Positions 22,975-24,210 of a stretch of 24,210 nucleotides of DNA are shown here, piece by piece (position 1 is the stretch's first letter; each line of letters opens with the position of its first letter). The translations under genes and the position numbers were made by a program. The notes under the pieces were generated by a model, which was not told the DNA's origin, ran no database searches, and was given only the letters and a program-made list of their open reading frames with translations. The DNA is from Thermoplasmatales archaeon ex4484_6. Lineage in GTDB: Archaea > Thermoplasmatota > Penumbrarchaeia > Penumbrarchaeales > Penumbrarchaeaceae. The stretch spans positions 1 through 24,210 of the forward strand of contig NJDO01000008.1 in NCBI GenBank assembly GCA_002254385.1, written 5' to 3'.

Positions 22975-23790
22975 TCAGATGAACAGGAGCAGGCTCACCG
23001 CCATCACGGCCATGCCGGCTATCAATCCGTAGATGGACAGGTGGTGGTTCCCGAACTCCCTTGCCGTCGGAAGGAGCTCATCCAGCGAGATGAACACCAT
23101 GATCCCCGCAACGGATGCGAACAGTATTCCGAACACGATGTCGGAGAAGAAGAACATCAGAATGAAATATCCCAGGAGGGCTCCCACGGGCTCGGACAGC
23201 CCGGACAGGAACGAGTAGATGAACGCCTTCTTCCTGTTACCCGTCGCATAGAATATCGGAACGGATACGGCGATCCCCTCGGGAATGTTGTGTATCGCTA
23301 TCGCCACCGCGATCGGAATGCCGATGGATACGTCCTTCAGGGCGGATGCGAAGGTGGCAAGCCCCTCGGGGAAATTGTGTATCCCGATGGCAAGGGCAGT
23401 GAGGAGACCCATTCTGTAGAGCTTGCGGAACCTCCTTGCCTCGGCTTTGCTTCCCATCTCCTCCACCTTGCGGGCCTCGTGGGGGTTCTCGAAGGACGGG
23501 ACCAGCTTGTCTATCAGGGCTATTGTGAGCATGCCCAGGAAGAACGAGAGAACCGTGACCCATGTTCCCGCCCGGACGCTTCCGAGATCCTCAACAAGTG
23601 AATCCTTTGCCTTGAAGAATATCTCCACAAGTGAAACGTATATCATCACTCCTGCGGAGAAACCGAGGGAAATGGAGAGGAACCGGGTATTGGTCCTCCT
23701 GGAGAAGAAAGCTATGGCAGAGCCAACACCCGTTGCGAGCCCCGCGAACAGGGTGAGTCCGAACGCGATCAGAACGGTGGCTGTTTCCAT
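22975..23790 (-). CDS. ZIP-family metal transporter (ZupT-like)
   Basis: This membrane protein takes up zinc or related divalent metals into the cytoplasm. With ATG 23790 it has 271 residues and about eight helices. The two metal-site helices have 'HNFPEG' at 138-143 and 'HNIPEG' at 167-172, the signature pair of the ZupT/GufA branch. A cytoplasmic loop at about 97-125 carries charged residues between helices 3 and 4. The longer frame begins at TTG 23811, but the TATA box at 23822-23829 would start the transcript near 23800, after that TTG, so the ATG is preferred. The gene is convergent with the second ATPase gene, 168 bases apart. Confidence 0.93.
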   Translation of the reverse strand: METATVLIAFGLTLFAGLATGVGSAIAFFSRRTNTRFLSISLGFSAGVMIYVSLVEIFFKAKDSLVEDLGSVRAGTWVTVLSFFLGMLTIALIDKLVPSFENPHEARKVEEMGSKAEARRFRKLYRMGLLTALAIGIHNFPEGLATFASALKDVSIGIPIAVAIAIHNIPEGIAVSVPIFYATGNRKKAFIYSFLSGLSEPVGALLGYFILMFFFSDIVFGILFASVAGIMVFISLDELLPTAREFGNHHLSIYGLIAGMAVMAVSLLLFI

Positions 23791-23821
23791 GAGCTCCCCT
23801 TGACCTTTCAAGGCATCATCC

Positions 23822-23829
23822 GATATAAT
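23822..23829 (-). promoter_or_regulatory. TATA box for the ZIP transporter gene
   Basis: The minus strand reads CATTATATCG about 36 bases before ATG 23790, predicting a leader of about ten bases that includes GGGGAG. Confidence 0.5.
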
Positions 23830-24210
23830 GGGTTTTCCTGAAATGAAGCATTCAGGTGAATTCGATGTAACGTTTGGTATGTATCCTTATCTTCATCGGA
23901 TGGGATACGATCCAATATCTGCTGTTCACTTCTGACCTTAATGTGATTTATGTGATATCCTAAGATTATGGCGTTATCTCATAATACCATGATTTATGGG
24001 GTCTTCGATACTTTCCCTTTGTTTCCTCGCTGACAATTCACTGACCTCGGATCCTACTGTAAGTACCATTCACCTAACCTATTCATTGGATCCTTCGGAG
24101 ACTCTTATCATCGACTCGCACTCGCCCCACACCTAACTGTTTCTTCATCTTCGTTCATCCACTTCCCACGTTGAACACTCCACCCTTCTGCGCTATGTTC
24201 GAAATCGCTT
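23830..24210. other. Terminal stretch with no supported gene
   Basis: No convincing coding frame spans this end. The plus strand becomes strikingly pyrimidine-rich from about 24000. The minus strand has an open frame of 33 codons entering from the right edge and stopping at 24108; it may be the C-terminus of a gene outside, but its sequence matches nothing I know. Two GGATCC sites (24048-24053 and 24089-24094) sit in similar contexts and can pair with each other. I looked for rRNA, tRNA, SRP and RNase P features and found none I could support. Confidence 0.3.

Noticed and set aside
23791..23811. TTG start of the ZIP transporter
   Set aside because: It would lie before the predicted transcription start; ATG 23790 fits better.
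24040..24210. 3' end of a 23S rRNA gene on the minus strand
   Set aside because: A short GGTACT...CCGAGG resemblance exists, but the universally conserved GCAUCUAAG-type segment expected in this interval is missing.

Overview
The window looks archaeal, most probably a euryarchaeal/Thermoplasmatota-type genome. The evidence is a group II chaperonin (thermosome), the archaea-specific GatD subunit, archaeal Dph6, TATA boxes placed about 25-30 bases before start codons, and several leaderless genes next to others with GGAGGT-type ribosome sites. The lineage is an inference; nothing here fixes the genus.

Left part (1-6.4 kb, all minus strand): a very large secreted FG-GAP/Ig-like surface protein that runs off the left edge, then gatD (tRNA-dependent Gln synthesis), then a two-domain SLC41/MgtE-type cation transporter whose 5' end may be frameshifted. 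A divergent promoter region separates the transporter from the thermosome gene (6651-8309, plus strand). The thermosome leader carries a 10-base direct repeat at 30-base spacing and a hairpin that could cover its ribosome site. Its strong terminator is followed by a gene-free stretch with two more hairpins.

Middle (8.7-14.6 kb): a leaderless AAA/DUF4143-type ATPase, an M29 aminopeptidase, dph6 overlapping an MTA/SAH/5'-deoxyadenosine deaminase-type amidohydrolase, a patatin-like phospholipase with a TTG start, and a small STAS-domain protein on the minus strand.

The most interesting block (14.7-18.1 kb, plus strand) is a tightly overlapping three-gene operon. It encodes a small membrane zinc-ribbon protein, a DUF2207-type membrane protein ending in six tandem Cys-Ala dipeptides, and a radical SAM/SPASM enzyme with an N-terminal PqqD/RRE-like domain. 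The predicted topology puts the Cys-Ala tail in the cytoplasm, where the enzyme could reach it. This looks like a peptide-modification system acting on the tail of a large membrane protein.

Right part (18.1-24.2 kb): a minus-strand operon of TetR regulator, ABC ATPase, ABC-2 permease and class I methyltransferase, with a clean 22-base operator over the predicted transcription start. Divergent from it is a second leaderless DUF4143-type ATPase, convergent with a ZIP/ZupT metal transporter. The last 380 bases hold no gene I can support.
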